A DNA stretch of 64,000 nt from Thalassomonas sp. RHCl1 (GTDB lineage Bacteria > Pseudomonadota > Gammaproteobacteria > Enterobacterales > Alteromonadaceae). Shown here one piece after another: positions 53,960-63,999 of the stretch. The stretch covers positions 62,001 through 126,000 of the forward strand of contig NZ_CANDNZ010000014.1 in the NCBI RefSeq assembly GCF_947387555.1, read 5' to 3'. The translations under genes were made by a program, and so were the position numbers. A model generated the notes under the pieces. That model ran no database searches. It was given only the letters and a program-made list of their open reading frames with translations, and had not been told where the DNA came from. How positions within the stretch are numbered: the first letter of the stretch is position 1; every line of letters starts with the position of its first letter.

Positions 53960-56900
53960 TTACCTGCCTGTTAATTTCCTACGTCCAACCAGGCCCACAA
54001 GAGCAATTAACACCAGATAGAAAGCACTGCCGCCGTTTCTTTTTCTGCCTTGTGCACTGGTATATTCACGTGATTCCACCAGAGTTACCGTCACCGTACC
54101 CTCAGCTTCGGCCCCCATGCTGTCACGGATAACATAAGTCACTGTATCGGTACCGACATAACTTGCCGGGGCCTGATAACTTAACGTGCCATCATCATTG
54201 ATACTGACGCTACCAAGTTCTGCCGTGGCCGAAATCAACGCCAACTCGCTCCCTTCCGCATCGCTGTCGTTATCCAGCACATTTAAGGTTTGGCTCTTGC
54301 CGCTGAGCAAGGTTACCGCATCATTGACTGCCACCGGACTTTCGTTGGCTAATATGGTTATCGTCAGCGTGGCCGAAGCCGATCCCCCCTGGTTATCGCT
54401 GATACCGTATACCAGAGTATCTTCGCCGAAATAACTGCTTGGCGGCTGATAATAAAGCTGGTTATTTTCTATGGTAACAGTACCGAAAACAGCATTTGCC
54501 GAGGTGATCTCTAGACTATCACCATCGCCGTCACTGTCATTGGCCAGCACATCTATGGTTAGCGGCGTATTCTGCAAGGTTTGTACGCTGTCATTTTCCG
54601 CCTGCGGTTGCTGGTTATTATCCAGCATCACAGCCACGCCGCCGGGATCAACTATAGTGCCGTTGGCTATGCCGTCGGCATCGTTAGCACCGCCGTCTGT
54701 CATCACCAGTTGCACACACCAGTGGCCTTCAGTAAGCCCGGGCTGCCATTGCTCATCCCCCGGCGGCGGACAGAAGCCCGATTCACCTTCGGTTGACCAT
54801 AACTGGTTACCGCTGTCCTGGACAAAGTTAGTCCATTCGCCACTGCTCTTTTGTTTGCGGTAGACGGCATTGGCGGGAATCGGCTGTACCTGCGGCAAGA
54901 CTACCCGGTATTCCTGGCCTTCAATCGGCAAACCATAGGCGATAAAGTCAAAGATACCGCCGACATTCACAACCTCTTCATCGTTGACATCATCTTCAAG
55001 CAAACGGGTACCGCCTGAGGCGCCCGTTAACGCGGTATCCCCAAGGCGCAGACATACTCCCGGATCTCCCTCCACCAGGAAGTTGTCCGTGGTACCTACC
55101 TGCTCGGGTACGACATTACATTCATCGATATTATCCAGGTAATCGGGAATACCGTCGTTATCGCCATCATCCAGACCTTCGACATCATCGGCAATACCGT
55201 CATTGTCGCTGTCTTGCGTACCCAAGGCTATGCTGGTGGCATCCAGGCGCAGGGTAAGCTGATCGTGACCGCTATAGGTTATATCATCGCTGTCAGTCAC
55301 CGTCAGGGCAACATGATATACCCCCGCCGCCAAGCCTGACGGATCAAAGCTGAAACTGGTATCACTGCTGTCGCTGTCGTTCAGCAACTGCTGCTTATTG
55401 GACCAGGCATAGGTATATTGATTAACGGCATCGGGGTGACTGATTTCTGAGGTGATTACTACCAAGCCGTCCTGCTGGTTGATCACAAAACGCTCTTCAC
55501 CTCCCTGCTCCGCTTTAAGACTGACTTTAGGCGGCACGTTGTCTTCTGTAATGGTGAGCTGCTGGCTGAATTTACTGCCGCGGTTAAGGCCGCTGTCCAG
55601 TTCAATCACCAGGGTTTCATCACCTTCGCTGATGGCATCATTGAGAATATTAAAGGTGATTACACCGTCTGTCCCCGAGTTAATAGTCACCGTACCCGAG
55701 TCAAGATCATGATCAACACCAAACTGCGCCGAACCGCTGACGCTATAAGGCACAGATAAGGGGTATTGCGGCGATTCGCCGTTTAAGCGGATGCCAACCC
55801 TGACCTCGGCTCCCTCGGTAACCGTTTGGTCTTTATCCAGTGAAATCAATGGATTGACTTTTACCACCTGGCTTGCTGTCGCACTGCGTCCTTCGCTGTC
55901 GGTTGCCGTCCAGAACACGGTATTGGTACCGGGTTTAAAGAAGGTAATACCGTCTTCAAGGGAGACCGGGATACTATTGCCAGAGCTGTCGACGGCCTCC
56001 GCCACGCCCAGGTCTACCTTGGTATGCAGGGCATCGGCATTAACTTCGATATCTTCAGGCAAGGTGATCACCGGCAGGTTTTCATCCGAGGCCTGCATAT
56101 CGATTTGCACCCGGGCAGAGGCTTCTTCCGTACCGTCGCTGACCACATAATCGATAAAGACACTGCCGGCAAAACCACCGGCAGGGGTGAAGGTAATGTC
56201 ACTGTCGGTAAAGCTAACGGCACCGATATCAACAACGGCGCCGATAATTTTCAGCTCATCGCCGTCAACATCACTGTCATTGGCTAACACATCCAGGGTT
56301 AACGGTTGCCAGTCTTCGCGGACAACCATGTCATCTTGCGCTAGCGGCGCATCATTTATCGCGGCAACATTTATCGTCACCAAAGTAGCTTCACTTTGGT
56401 TGCCCGAAAGATCGCTGACGGTATAGCTGAAACTGTCACTGCCGTTAAAGTCCGCGTCCGGGCGATATGTGATCATGCCGCTTTCATTATTTATTTCGGT
56501 AACACCGTGCTGCGCGCTTGAGCTGACCGTTACACTGCCGATATCAAAACTGCCGCCGCTGATACTGTCATTGGCCAGGACATTGATATCAACACTGGCA
56601 TCTTCATCGACAGCGGCGCTGTCGGCAGCCGTAGTGATCACACTTGTGGCATCGGTTATGGTCACGGTTTGTACCTGGTCACCGTCTTCACTGGCAATAC
56701 TGCCGCTGACACCGGAAATAGCGACGATAATGCTTTCATTATCTTCCTGCTCGCTATCTGCTATCGCCGTCAAACTAAGGTCGGCAGATGTTTCCCCGGC
56801 GGCGATAGTTACAGAGCCCGCCGGTGTCTGATAATCACTGCCGCTGCTGGCGCTGCCGCTATAGGCCAAGGCAACCGTTACCGACTCGCTGATGGCCTGA

Positions 56901-59900
56901 TCCAGGCTTACCGAAATCGTGCTGGTACCGCCGTTTTCCGCTATCGAGCTTGGGCTGGCAGCAAGGCTGACCAGCGCCGTTTCCGGTTCGGGATCCGGAT
57001 CCGGGTTTGGTGTTACCGTACTGTCATCATCGATGATCGTAAGGGTTTCACTTTGGCTGCCGCTTTCGATACTGTTGCCGCCGCTGACGCTGCTGATGTC
57101 AACAATAATGGTTTCATCGTCTTCATCCGTGCTGTCATTGGTCGCCGTTAGCGTAGAGGTGCCGGTTAACTGCCCGGCACTGATGGTGATACTTGAGGCA
57201 GGCGAGGCATAATCACTGCCGCCAGTTGCCGTACCGCTATAGGCTAAATTCACGGTAACATCTTCAAAAGTCACCTGATCTAAAGTCGCCGTTAAGGTTG
57301 CCGTCCCGCCATCTTCGGCCAGGGTATTAATACCGGCGCTTAAGGTCACCACAGGAATGGTTTCATCATCATTGATGGTCACGGTTTCCTGCTGGCTGCC
57401 GCTCTCAGTGGCACTGCCGCCGGTAACCGAGGCGACATCGATAATAATGGTTTCAAAACCTTCGCTATCGCCATCGTCTACCCCGGTAATGCCGGTTGCG
57501 GCATTGGCGGAACTATTGCCGGCAGTAATGGTAATAACACTGCTTGGGGTATTGTAATCGATACCGCCACTGGTGGCGGTGCCGGTATAACCCAGGTTTA
57601 CGGTTACATCGGCGTAAGTCGGGTTATTCAAGGTTGCGGTGATCGCAGAAGTCCCGCCATTTTCCGCCACCACAGCCGCCCCAGTGCTTAAGGTCACCAC
57701 AGGCGCCACTTCGGCATCTGTGATAGTAATGGTTTGCTGGTTGGTGGTACCTTCATTACCCGCAGACAGGCTATCAATATCAACAATAGCCGTTTCATTA
57801 GCGGCGGCATCAAAGATAGTATCGGCAGTAGCGGTCACCGTCGCTGTGCCGGTACTGTTACCTGAGGTAATGGTAATGCTGTCAGATTTGGCATAATCGG
57901 TAGCTGCGGTGCCTGTACCTGTATAGGCCAGATTCACGGTAATATCCGCCGGCCACTGATTGTTCAGACTGCCGCTTAAGGTTGCCGTTAACGTTGAAAC
58001 CCCGCCGTCTTCGGCAATCGTATTGGTATCAGCGGTTAAATCGACATCCGGCAGGTTGGCATAAATGGCATCGCTGGCCTGACTGATAGGGGTCGAATAG
58101 ACGCTGCTGGTATTACCCGAGCTGTCGGTCAAGGTCAGCAGGTTGACCGGTACGTCACTGCCTGCTGCTATATCGCTGCCCGCCGCTACGGTAAAGGTCG
58201 CGGTATAAGTGGTATCATTGGATTTACTCAAGCTGCCTAAAGTAAAGCCGTTAATATTACCGGCAATGGCGCCGCTGCCTGTGGTGTAATCATCGGCGTC
58301 GGAAGTCACACTGATGGTGGCGGTCACAATATCGCCGTTTTTATGCGCGCTGTCGGGTATCGTAATACCGGTAATCGTCGGCGCGACACCGTCTTCATCA
58401 TCTATGATGGTCACCGTCTGCTGCTGGGTACCGTTCTCACTGGCGCTGCCGGTCACCGAGCTGATATCGATTATGATGGTCTGATTACCGTCCGAGCTGC
58501 CGTCATCCACGGCAATGATACCGGTAGCCGCATTGGCACTTAAACTGTTGGCATTAATGGTGATGGAAGCACTGGGGCTGTTATAATCTGTGCCCCCGCC
58601 CACCGCAGTGCCGCCATAAGATAAGTTCACCACAGTACTGTCATAGGTTTGATGGCTTAAGGTCGCGGTAATGGTCGAAGTGCCGCCGTTTTCATTAACC
58701 GATGCATTGCCGACACTTAGGTCTACCGTAGGAGCCGACTCAGCATCTGTGATAGTGATGGTTTGCTGGTTAGTGGTGCCTTCGTTACCAACCGATAAAC
58801 TGCTGATATCGACGATTGCTGTTTCATCGCTCGCGGCATCGAACAAGGTATCGGCGGTGCCGGTCACGGTAGCGGTATTGCTGGAGTTACCCGCTGAAAT
58901 CACAATACTGTCGGACTTAGTGTAATCCGTGCCCGCCGTACCTGTACCGCTATAGGCCAGATTGACGGTGATTGCCGATGGCCACTGATTGTTTAAACTG
59001 CCGCTTAAGGTGGCGGTTAAGGTCGAGACCCCGCCGTCTTCGGCTATGGTATTGGTGTCGGCGGTAAGATCAACATCCGGTAAATTGGCATAAATGGCAT
59101 CACTGGCCTGGCTGATGGCGGTGGTATAGGCCGAGCTGGTATTGCCCGAGCTGTCATCCAGGGTAAAGTTCACCGCAATATTCGATCCTGCCGCCACATC
59201 CGTGCCGCCGTCGGTAATAGTGAACGTGGCGGTATAGGTGGTGTCGTTGGTTTTGCTTAAACTGCCCAGGGCATAACCGGCTATGGTACCGCTGATGCCG
59301 CCGCTGCCCGTGGTATAATCATCGGTATCTGAGGCCACGGTAATAGTAGCGGTTACCGTATCTCCTACCTTATGGTCGCTATCTGGAATGCTGACCGCAG
59401 TAATGGTCGGGGCGGTTGTATCCAAAGTGGCAAAGTCGACCTTAGTCACGCTTGCCTGCACGTTCGGCGTGCCTTCATCGTCCTCGGCCACCACATAAAG
59501 ATCATAGGCCGTATTATCCGATAAGCCGCCAAAAGCTTCATTGCCGGTAGTGCCGGTGGTGGTAAAGTTGCCCGCCGCCAGCTGTCCGCTGCCGCCGCTA
59601 CCGGTGCCCGCCTTAACCTCGGAAACACTCGGCGCCGCTGCACCATCGGCCACCACCACATAATAGACGGTGCCGTCTTCATCGAGATCGGCAGAAACCG
59701 TTGCCCCGGTGCCGGTTTCTGAGCCTATCGAGGGGGTCCCATTTTCAAACGTTGGCGGCGTGGTATCGCCTACGGGAGCAACCTTAGTACTATTCACCGT
59801 AAAATTGGTCCAGCTTGCAGTACCGTGTGTCGTCAAACTCGGGACATTGCCCCGGACCACACCATCGGCAACACATTGCCTGACGGTATATGCACCTGTG

Positions 59901-60457
59901 GTACATTGCCCTCCCACGGTATAATGCCAGACATGACCAGCCCCGGTACAAGCGCCGACCGTAGGTTGGTAGGCAACGACATTGGCATCGCCGGTACTCA
60001 ACGCATCCCCGGTATTTTTTGCCGTTGCCGCACAAAAGTCAGCAAATGTTTTCCTGCCCAGGGTATTGCCGGACAGGCTGGCTTGGGTTGCATTGCCCTG
60101 CTGCAACAGCCCGTTGTTTTTTAAGAAGTCGAGTGCACCATGGTCAACCTCATGCCGGGCATTAACCGTTTTTTTCACCCGATCCGTACGGCTAAAGGCG
60201 GCAAAAGCCGAGCGCCTGGTTTTATTGGTATTCACCTGCTCCTTAACCGGTTCGTGACCTAGCTTATTGACATAAACGGTTGCGGCACTTTTCAACTTAC
60301 GGCCGTTTACGGAGGAGCTGGTATTGCGGGTGGAGGCCAGTGCTCCGCCCCCCAACATGGCCAACAAAGGAATAGCAGTTTTTATCGCCCGGCCCAATTT
60401 GGCCGGTTTGCCGACGCTTAATCGGGCGGCAGGACTTGTAATTTTAGTCGATTCCAT
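53960..60457 (-). CDS. Giant Calx-beta / cadherin-like surface protein with GlyGly-CTERM tail
   Basis: 2165 residues. An N-terminal hydrophobic stretch (residues ~25-42, KTAIPLLAMLGGGALAS) is a likely export signal. A region with four Cys (residues ~140-200) follows. Residues ~370-1250 hold repeated Calx-beta-type domains (NTIAEDGGVSTLTATLSGSL; ENGGTS motifs) alternating with Ig-like blocks; one 343-residue block occurs twice. Then cadherin-like tandem domains (~1276-1460), a HYR-like segment, another Calx-beta, a TSP3-like calcium stretch DSDNDGIADDVEGLDDGDND (~1750), two more cadherin-like domains, and the C-terminal sorting signal NGGSAFYLVLIALVGLVGRR, which fits GlyGly-CTERM (rhombosortase/type II secretion). 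Probably an adhesin. Shares the TAATG junction with the upstream gene. Confidence 0.88.
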   Translation of the reverse strand: MESTKITSPAARLSVGKPAKLGRAIKTAIPLLAMLGGGALASTRNTSSSVNGRKLKSAATVYVNKLGHEPVKEQVNTNKTRRSAFAAFSRTDRVKKTVNARHEVDHGALDFLKNNGLLQQGNATQASLSGNTLGRKTFADFCAATAKNTGDALSTGDANVVAYQPTVGACTGAGHVWHYTVGGQCTTGAYTVRQCVADGVVRGNVPSLTTHGTASWTNFTVNSTKVAPVGDTTPPTFENGTPSIGSETGTGATVSADLDEDGTVYYVVVADGAAAPSVSEVKAGTGSGGSGQLAAGNFTTTGTTGNEAFGGLSDNTAYDLYVVAEDDEGTPNVQASVTKVDFATLDTTAPTITAVSIPDSDHKVGDTVTATITVASDTDDYTTGSGGISGTIAGYALGSLSKTNDTTYTATFTITDGGTDVAAGSNIAVNFTLDDSSGNTSSAYTTAISQASDAIYANLPDVDLTADTNTIAEDGGVSTLTATLSGSLNNQWPSAITVNLAYSGTGTAGTDYTKSDSIVISAGNSSNTATVTGTADTLFDAASDETAIVDISSLSVGNEGTTNQQTITITDAESAPTVDLSVGNASVNENGGTSTITATLSHQTYDSTVVNLSYGGTAVGGGTDYNSPSASITINANSLSANAATGIIAVDDGSSDGNQTIIIDISSVTGSASENGTQQQTVTIIDDEDGVAPTITGITIPDSAHKNGDIVTATISVTSDADDYTTGSGAIAGNINGFTLGSLSKSNDTTYTATFTVAAGSDIAAGSDVPVNLLTLTDSSGNTSSVYSTPISQASDAIYANLPDVDLTADTNTIAEDGGVSTLTATLSGSLNNQWPADITVNLAYTGTGTAATDYAKSDSITITSGNSTGTATVTATADTIFDAAANETAIVDIDSLSAGNEGTTNQQTITITDAEVAPVVTLSTGAAVVAENGGTSAITATLNNPTYADVTVNLGYTGTATSGGIDYNTPSSVITITAGNSSANAATGITGVDDGDSEGFETIIIDVASVTGGSATESGSQQETVTINDDETIPVVTLSAGINTLAEDGGTATLTATLDQVTFEDVTVNLAYSGTATGGSDYASPASSITISAGQLTGTSTLTATNDSTDEDDETIIVDISSVSGGNSIESGSQSETLTIIDDDSTVTPNPDPDPEPETALVSLAASPSSIAENGGTSTISVSLDQAISESVTVALAYSGSASSGSDYQTPAGSVTIAAGETSADLSLTAIADSEQEDNESIIVAISGVSGSIASEDGDQVQTVTITDATSVITTAADSAAVDEDASVDINVLANDSISGGSFDIGSVTVSSSAQHGVTEINNESGMITYRPDADFNGSDSFSYTVSDLSGNQSEATLVTINVAAINDAPLAQDDMVVREDWQPLTLDVLANDSDVDGDELKIIGAVVDIGAVSFTDSDITFTPAGGFAGSVFIDYVVSDGTEEASARVQIDMQASDENLPVITLPEDIEVNADALHTKVDLGVAEAVDSSGNSIPVSLEDGITFFKPGTNTVFWTATDSEGRSATASQVVKVNPLISLDKDQTVTEGAEVRVGIRLNGESPQYPLSVPYSVSGSAQFGVDHDLDSGTVTINSGTDGVITFNILNDAISEGDETLVIELDSGLNRGSKFSQQLTITEDNVPPKVSLKAEQGGEERFVINQQDGLVVITSEISHPDAVNQYTYAWSNKQQLLNDSDSSDTSFSFDPSGLAAGVYHVALTVTDSDDITYSGHDQLTLRLDATSIALGTQDSDNDGIADDVEGLDDGDNDGIPDYLDNIDECNVVPEQVGTTDNFLVEGDPGVCLRLGDTALTGASGGTRLLEDDVNDEEVVNVGGIFDFIAYGLPIEGQEYRVVLPQVQPIPANAVYRKQKSSGEWTNFVQDSGNQLWSTEGESGFCPPPGDEQWQPGLTEGHWCVQLVMTDGGANDADGIANGTIVDPGGVAVMLDNNQQPQAENDSVQTLQNTPLTIDVLANDSDGDGDSLEITSANAVFGTVTIENNQLYYQPPSSYFGEDTLVYGISDNQGGSASATLTITILANESPVAVNDAVTLLSGKSQTLNVLDNDSDAEGSELALISATAELGSVSINDDGTLSYQAPASYVGTDTVTYVIRDSMGAEAEGTVTVTLVESREYTSAQGRKRNGGSAFYLVLIALVGLVGRRKLTGR
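57355..59415 (-). repeat. Two copies of a 1029-bp (343-residue) block inside the giant gene
   Basis: Matching landmarks lie 1029 bp apart (58061 versus 59090). Protein identity is high around NLPDVDLTADTNTIAEDGG, while third codon positions differ, so the duplication is old and has been kept under selection rather than being a recent or assembly-made copy. Outer limits are approximate. Confidence 0.75.
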
Positions 60458-61785
60458 TATTCGTTACTTCCAGTTGCTAAGGCTTGTAATTCGGGATGGC
60501 AAAAATGATTTCTCATTCTCGGGTGCGAAGGTTCAATCAACTCAGGAAAGCTGCTGTTCGGGATAACGGCAACATCGTAAATCTGATCGACATTACCGGT
60601 AAACTTAATATGGCCGATCTCTTTTTTATTTCCCTGATCATCGAGATTAAACAGCCAGATCCCTGAATAGGTTTCATCATACTTTTGCGCCAAAGGCGCA
60701 GGTTTGGTCACATCTGCATCCCTGACTTTAGAAAGCCCGACAAACATAAGCGGGCCGTAAAAATCCATACCCCGGGTAAAACCCGGCACTTCATACAGAG
60801 TTTCCGTGGTTTGAGTTTCCGGCTGATAACTGCAGATCTGGCCATAGCCTGAGTTGCAATAATACACCCTGTCGTTATACCAACGGGGAGAATGGGGCAT
60901 CGCCAGACCATCCACCAAAATTTCATTGCTTTCCACCGACATCAAAGTGCCGTCAAATTTCGTGCCCTTGCGCCACTTTCCGGGGGCATCAAATTTGGAG
61001 AAGGTGGTGACATAGGCAGGTTTACCGTCTTTTAGCGTCATGCCGTTAAGGTGACAGCGATCTTCAGGCACCAACTCGGAGATAAAATGCGGTTTCCAGC
61101 GGGGTATAAAACTATAGTCCGGATCGAGCGTACATAAGCAGGAAAAACTGGAGTTGACCACCCATAAGCCTTCATCTCCCCAGTCGATATCGTGAATATT
61201 GATCATGCCGGAATAGTGGGCCGAGCGGCTAATAAAGCAGGCATCAACCCGCTCATCAAGCGCGGCTGTTAATTTTTGCTGATAGGCCCTCATTGCCTCT
61301 TGCTGCTTTTGCACTTGCTGCTGTTGCTCGGGAGATAAGTTAAATACAGGCTCTTGTGCAGGCTCGCCGTTTTTCTCCCCGGCTTTCTCGGCAGTTAAGG
61401 CATTTGTCTGCGCATCGCTGTTTTTGGGCTTAATACGCGGCGCGGTGATATCTTCTTCTATGCCTTGCAGGGGTTGTTTGATTTGTTCCAGCAAACCATC
61501 TTCGCGTTGGAAATTGATGATCTGGGTAAAGATCCCCAGCGTCAGACCGTTTTCTGTTGCGGCAAGTCCCATAGGGCGCGGAAAGCTTTTAAAATTCACA
61601 TCCAGGGTTTTGCCGTCGCTGCGCACCAGCATCAAACGTCCCGCCTGATACGAGGTAAAGGCGAGAGAGATATTCAGCTCTTTTAAAATCGCCGGCAAGT
61701 TGTCGCTATATTGACAATCAAAATCCAGTTCATCATCCAGGGGAGAGAATGTGTCGCTGTTATTATTCTTTTTTTCTTCAGCCAC
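60457..61785 (-). CDS. TIGR03032 family protein
   Basis: 442 residues, no signal peptide. The TIGR03032 beta-propeller-like fold shows in LNISLAFTSYQAGRLMLVRS, FPRPMGLAATENGLTLG, IHDIDWGDEGLWVVNSSFSC and LAMPHSPRWYNDRVYYCNSG with GQICSYQPE. A Gln/Ala-rich insert of about 90 residues (LSPEQQQQVQKQQEAM) interrupts the early part. The first 20 residues are acidic. Function unknown. It is 30 bp downstream of the subtilase gene and its stop overlaps the start of the giant surface protein (TAATG), so translation of the two is coupled. Confidence 0.8.
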   Translation of the reverse strand: MAEEKKNNNSDTFSPLDDELDFDCQYSDNLPAILKELNISLAFTSYQAGRLMLVRSDGKTLDVNFKSFPRPMGLAATENGLTLGIFTQIINFQREDGLLEQIKQPLQGIEEDITAPRIKPKNSDAQTNALTAEKAGEKNGEPAQEPVFNLSPEQQQQVQKQQEAMRAYQQKLTAALDERVDACFISRSAHYSGMINIHDIDWGDEGLWVVNSSFSCLCTLDPDYSFIPRWKPHFISELVPEDRCHLNGMTLKDGKPAYVTTFSKFDAPGKWRKGTKFDGTLMSVESNEILVDGLAMPHSPRWYNDRVYYCNSGYGQICSYQPETQTTETLYEVPGFTRGMDFYGPLMFVGLSKVRDADVTKPAPLAQKYDETYSGIWLFNLDDQGNKKEIGHIKFTGNVDQIYDVAVIPNSSFPELIEPSHPRMRNHFCHPELQALATGSNE

Positions 61786-61815
61786 GTTACATGTACCCTT
61801 TATGTAGTTTGCATA

Positions 61816-63045
61816 TTAGTTTGGGGTTAAACGCTTTGTTTGCATTAACAAATCTAAACGCCGTGACAACTCTGCCAAGGTAATATCCGGCTGCTCGGCA
61901 ATCAAGAGTGCGCTAACCCCCGAAACTATTGCCGAGGCCAGAGAAGTACCGGAAAAGCTGCCATATTGTCCGGAAACCAAGGTTGTCCTTACCTTGTCGC
62001 CATAGGCATAAAAGTCTACCGAAGGGCCGTAATTACTGAAATCTAAGGGCTTGCCCTGCCCGTCGCCGGCCCCGACTACCAGTGCCTGTTCTATAGACGC
62101 TTCACTGCTGCCTGCTGTGATTTCTCTGCCCTGATTACCGGCAGCAAAAACCACGACAATACCTTTTTTATCGCGGCCATTATATGCCAACTCATTAACA
62201 ATTTCGACAATTGGCTGTAACAACCACTGCGAATGCCAGCTGCAATTGATCACATCTGCACCGGCCAGTTTTGCCAGCTGAAAACTCAACAAAGTATTTG
62301 AAGTCCAGGTATCCGGCTGGCGCAGGGCGATTAACTCCGCTTCCGGCGCTATACCTTTTATACCCCGGCCATCATGGGCAGCGAAAATAATGCCCGCCAC
62401 TTTAGTACCATGAGTATCTGTTAACGCCTGCGCCGAAGCATCCAGAGAACGGGTTTCGCTGTCATAAGATAAAACCGGACGAATATGCGCTAAGTCCCCG
62501 TGCCCGAGATTAAAGCCGTCATCGATCACCGCAACCCTGACCCCTTTGCCTTTGGTTTTTTGCCACAGGGTATCTATGCCCAGCAGGGAAAAATAAGGCG
62601 AATCCCTTTCGGCTAAAGCGCCTGCTTCACTCTTGCTTTTCAACTGTAAGATATCTGGCTGCACCAGCTCGATACCGGCTTGCCCCTGCTGTTGTAAGCG
62701 CCTGAACGCTGTCAGTACCCGAGGCAGCGGCTCCTCGCCGTCAAAAGTCAAGGCATAATAGCGAAACGTCCTGCCGATAAAGAGCTCGGTAACGGCACTC
62801 ACCCCGGGATGTAAAGCCGACAACTCTGTTTTACCGACAGCAGCGGCAGTTTTGACAATTAACCGCCGGGACAGGCTCACCCTGGCCCCGGTTGCCGCAA
62901 CCCGGTACGCCGCCCCCTGCTTCACCAGGGTGATCGGCTTTGAAAAATTGTCGAAAACGATCTCTTCCGCCGCCAGCGGGGCCGTCACTGGAACAAACCA
63001 TAAAAGCCGAAGAAATAATCGTATCAATAGGCTGTACAACTGCAT
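61816..63045 (-). CDS. Secreted S8 family serine protease (subtilase)
   Basis: 409 residues, signal peptide to about residue 26. An N-terminal region (30-150) probably serves as prodomain. Catalytic residues: Asp175 in VAVIDDGF, His212 in DTHGTKVAGI, Asn304 in VFAAGNQG (oxyanion) and Ser368 in SGTSLASAIVSG. All are intact, so it should be active. It lies between tail-collar genes and the TIGR03032 gene on the same strand; processing of the giant neighbour or the collar proteins is a reasonable guess. Confidence 0.9.
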   Translation of the reverse strand: MQLYSLLIRLFLRLLWFVPVTAPLAAEEIVFDNFSKPITLVKQGAAYRVAATGARVSLSRRLIVKTAAAVGKTELSALHPGVSAVTELFIGRTFRYYALTFDGEEPLPRVLTAFRRLQQQGQAGIELVQPDILQLKSKSEAGALAERDSPYFSLLGIDTLWQKTKGKGVRVAVIDDGFNLGHGDLAHIRPVLSYDSETRSLDASAQALTDTHGTKVAGIIFAAHDGRGIKGIAPEAELIALRQPDTWTSNTLLSFQLAKLAGADVINCSWHSQWLLQPIVEIVNELAYNGRDKKGIVVVFAAGNQGREITAGSSEASIEQALVVGAGDGQGKPLDFSNYGPSVDFYAYGDKVRTTLVSGQYGSFSGTSLASAIVSGVSALLIAEQPDITLAELSRRLDLLMQTKRLTPN

Positions 63046-63124
63046 CGCGGATAACCTTACCGGTCAGGGCTTGCTTTTAACCTTTATTTTTAACCGGTAT
63101 CAAGCAAGCCCGTAAGCGGCTGCC

Positions 63125-63664
63125 TTAGTTTCTCATGGGATAAAGGCCGGTCATGGCAATGCAGAAGTTCACCGTCAGATAGGGCTGCATATTATTATGG
63201 GCCTGTCCGGCGCCACTTACCTGTACCGCACTAGCGGACATGGGAGCATCCAGGCTTTTCCCTTCTGCCAGGTAAAAAATTCTCTCGTTCGACGATGCTT
63301 TATCCTGGCCAAGAAACAGGGACTCATCCGGCGTGCCTGAGCTGCCCGCTGCAGAAACGCCCCTGAGGGTATGGCTGTGAGCCGGCAACTCCTCCTCGGT
63401 TAAGGTTTCGGTTATAGTACCGCCGGGATACCCCAGCAAACGCCTGGTTAACCCCGGCCCCTGACCCGGATGTAACGGCGCCCTGTCCTGCAGATCCGGC
63501 AAGGCCATAGTGGTGCGGCCATCGCCGCCATACGTTGTCCCGATCAGGGAGAATAAGGTGCTATTTTCAGCTATGGGTAAATACTGGCCATCGCAAAAGG
63601 CCCAGCCACGGGGGGCATAGTTGCAGCCAAACATTCTTACTTCGGCAATAAAAGGTTCTGACAT
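63125..63664 (-). CDS. Phage tail-collar domain protein (microcystin-dependent protein type)
   Basis: 179 residues. Collar domain: EPFIAEVRMFGCNYAPRGWA, FCDGQYLPIAENSTLFSLIG, TTYGGDGRTTMALPDLQDR, LPAHSHTLRG, and the conserved tail HNNMQPYLTVNFCIAMTGLY. Small collar proteins like this occur in bacterial chromosomes in sets of two or three outside prophages (MdpB-like); no capsid or tail genes are here. A second, partial copy follows upstream at 63772. Confidence 0.88.
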   Translation of the reverse strand: MSEPFIAEVRMFGCNYAPRGWAFCDGQYLPIAENSTLFSLIGTTYGGDGRTTMALPDLQDRAPLHPGQGPGLTRRLLGYPGGTITETLTEEELPAHSHTLRGVSAAGSSGTPDESLFLGQDKASSNERIFYLAEGKSLDAPMSASAVQVSGAGQAHNNMQPYLTVNFCIAMTGLYPMRN

Positions 63665-63771
63665 AATAATTTTCCTAAAGTCCTGTTCGCTTAACTCATT
63701 TCACTGTATTTTCATTATCCGGCCCTGCCGCTGCATTATGGCCGATACCGGAAAATACCAATAAAACCCCG

Positions 63772-63999
63772 CTAATTTCTGCTCGGATATATCCCTAATA
63801 AAGAGATAATAAAATTAACCCCCAAATAAGGCATCATGTTGTTGTGGGATAAAGCATCACCTGTCGGTGACAGGGAACGGCTGTCCATATCTTCGATGTC
63901 TGTCAGATCACCAGGAGTTGGCGTATAGGGCATGTCGCCATCCGTTTGCGAAGCGAGCACCCGTCCTGCCGGAGTACTTGCATCTGCTTCGCCCCGGCT
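63772..63999 (-). CDS. Tail-collar protein, C-terminal part (5' end beyond window)
   Basis: Open frame entering from the right edge; about 75 residues visible ending in HNNMMPYLGVNFIISLLGIY, the same C-terminal signature as the gene at 63125. The rest, including the start, lies outside the window. The GTG at 63960 is internal, not a start. Confidence 0.8.
   Translation of the reverse strand, partial: SRGEADASTPAGRVLASQTDGDMPYTPTPGDLTDIEDMDSRSLSPTGDALSHNNMMPYLGVNFIISLLGIYPSRN

Noticed and set aside
54186-60257. Many 60-160 residue plus-strand frames across the giant gene
   Set aside because: Antisense shadows of repetitive Ser/Thr/Asp-rich coding sequence.
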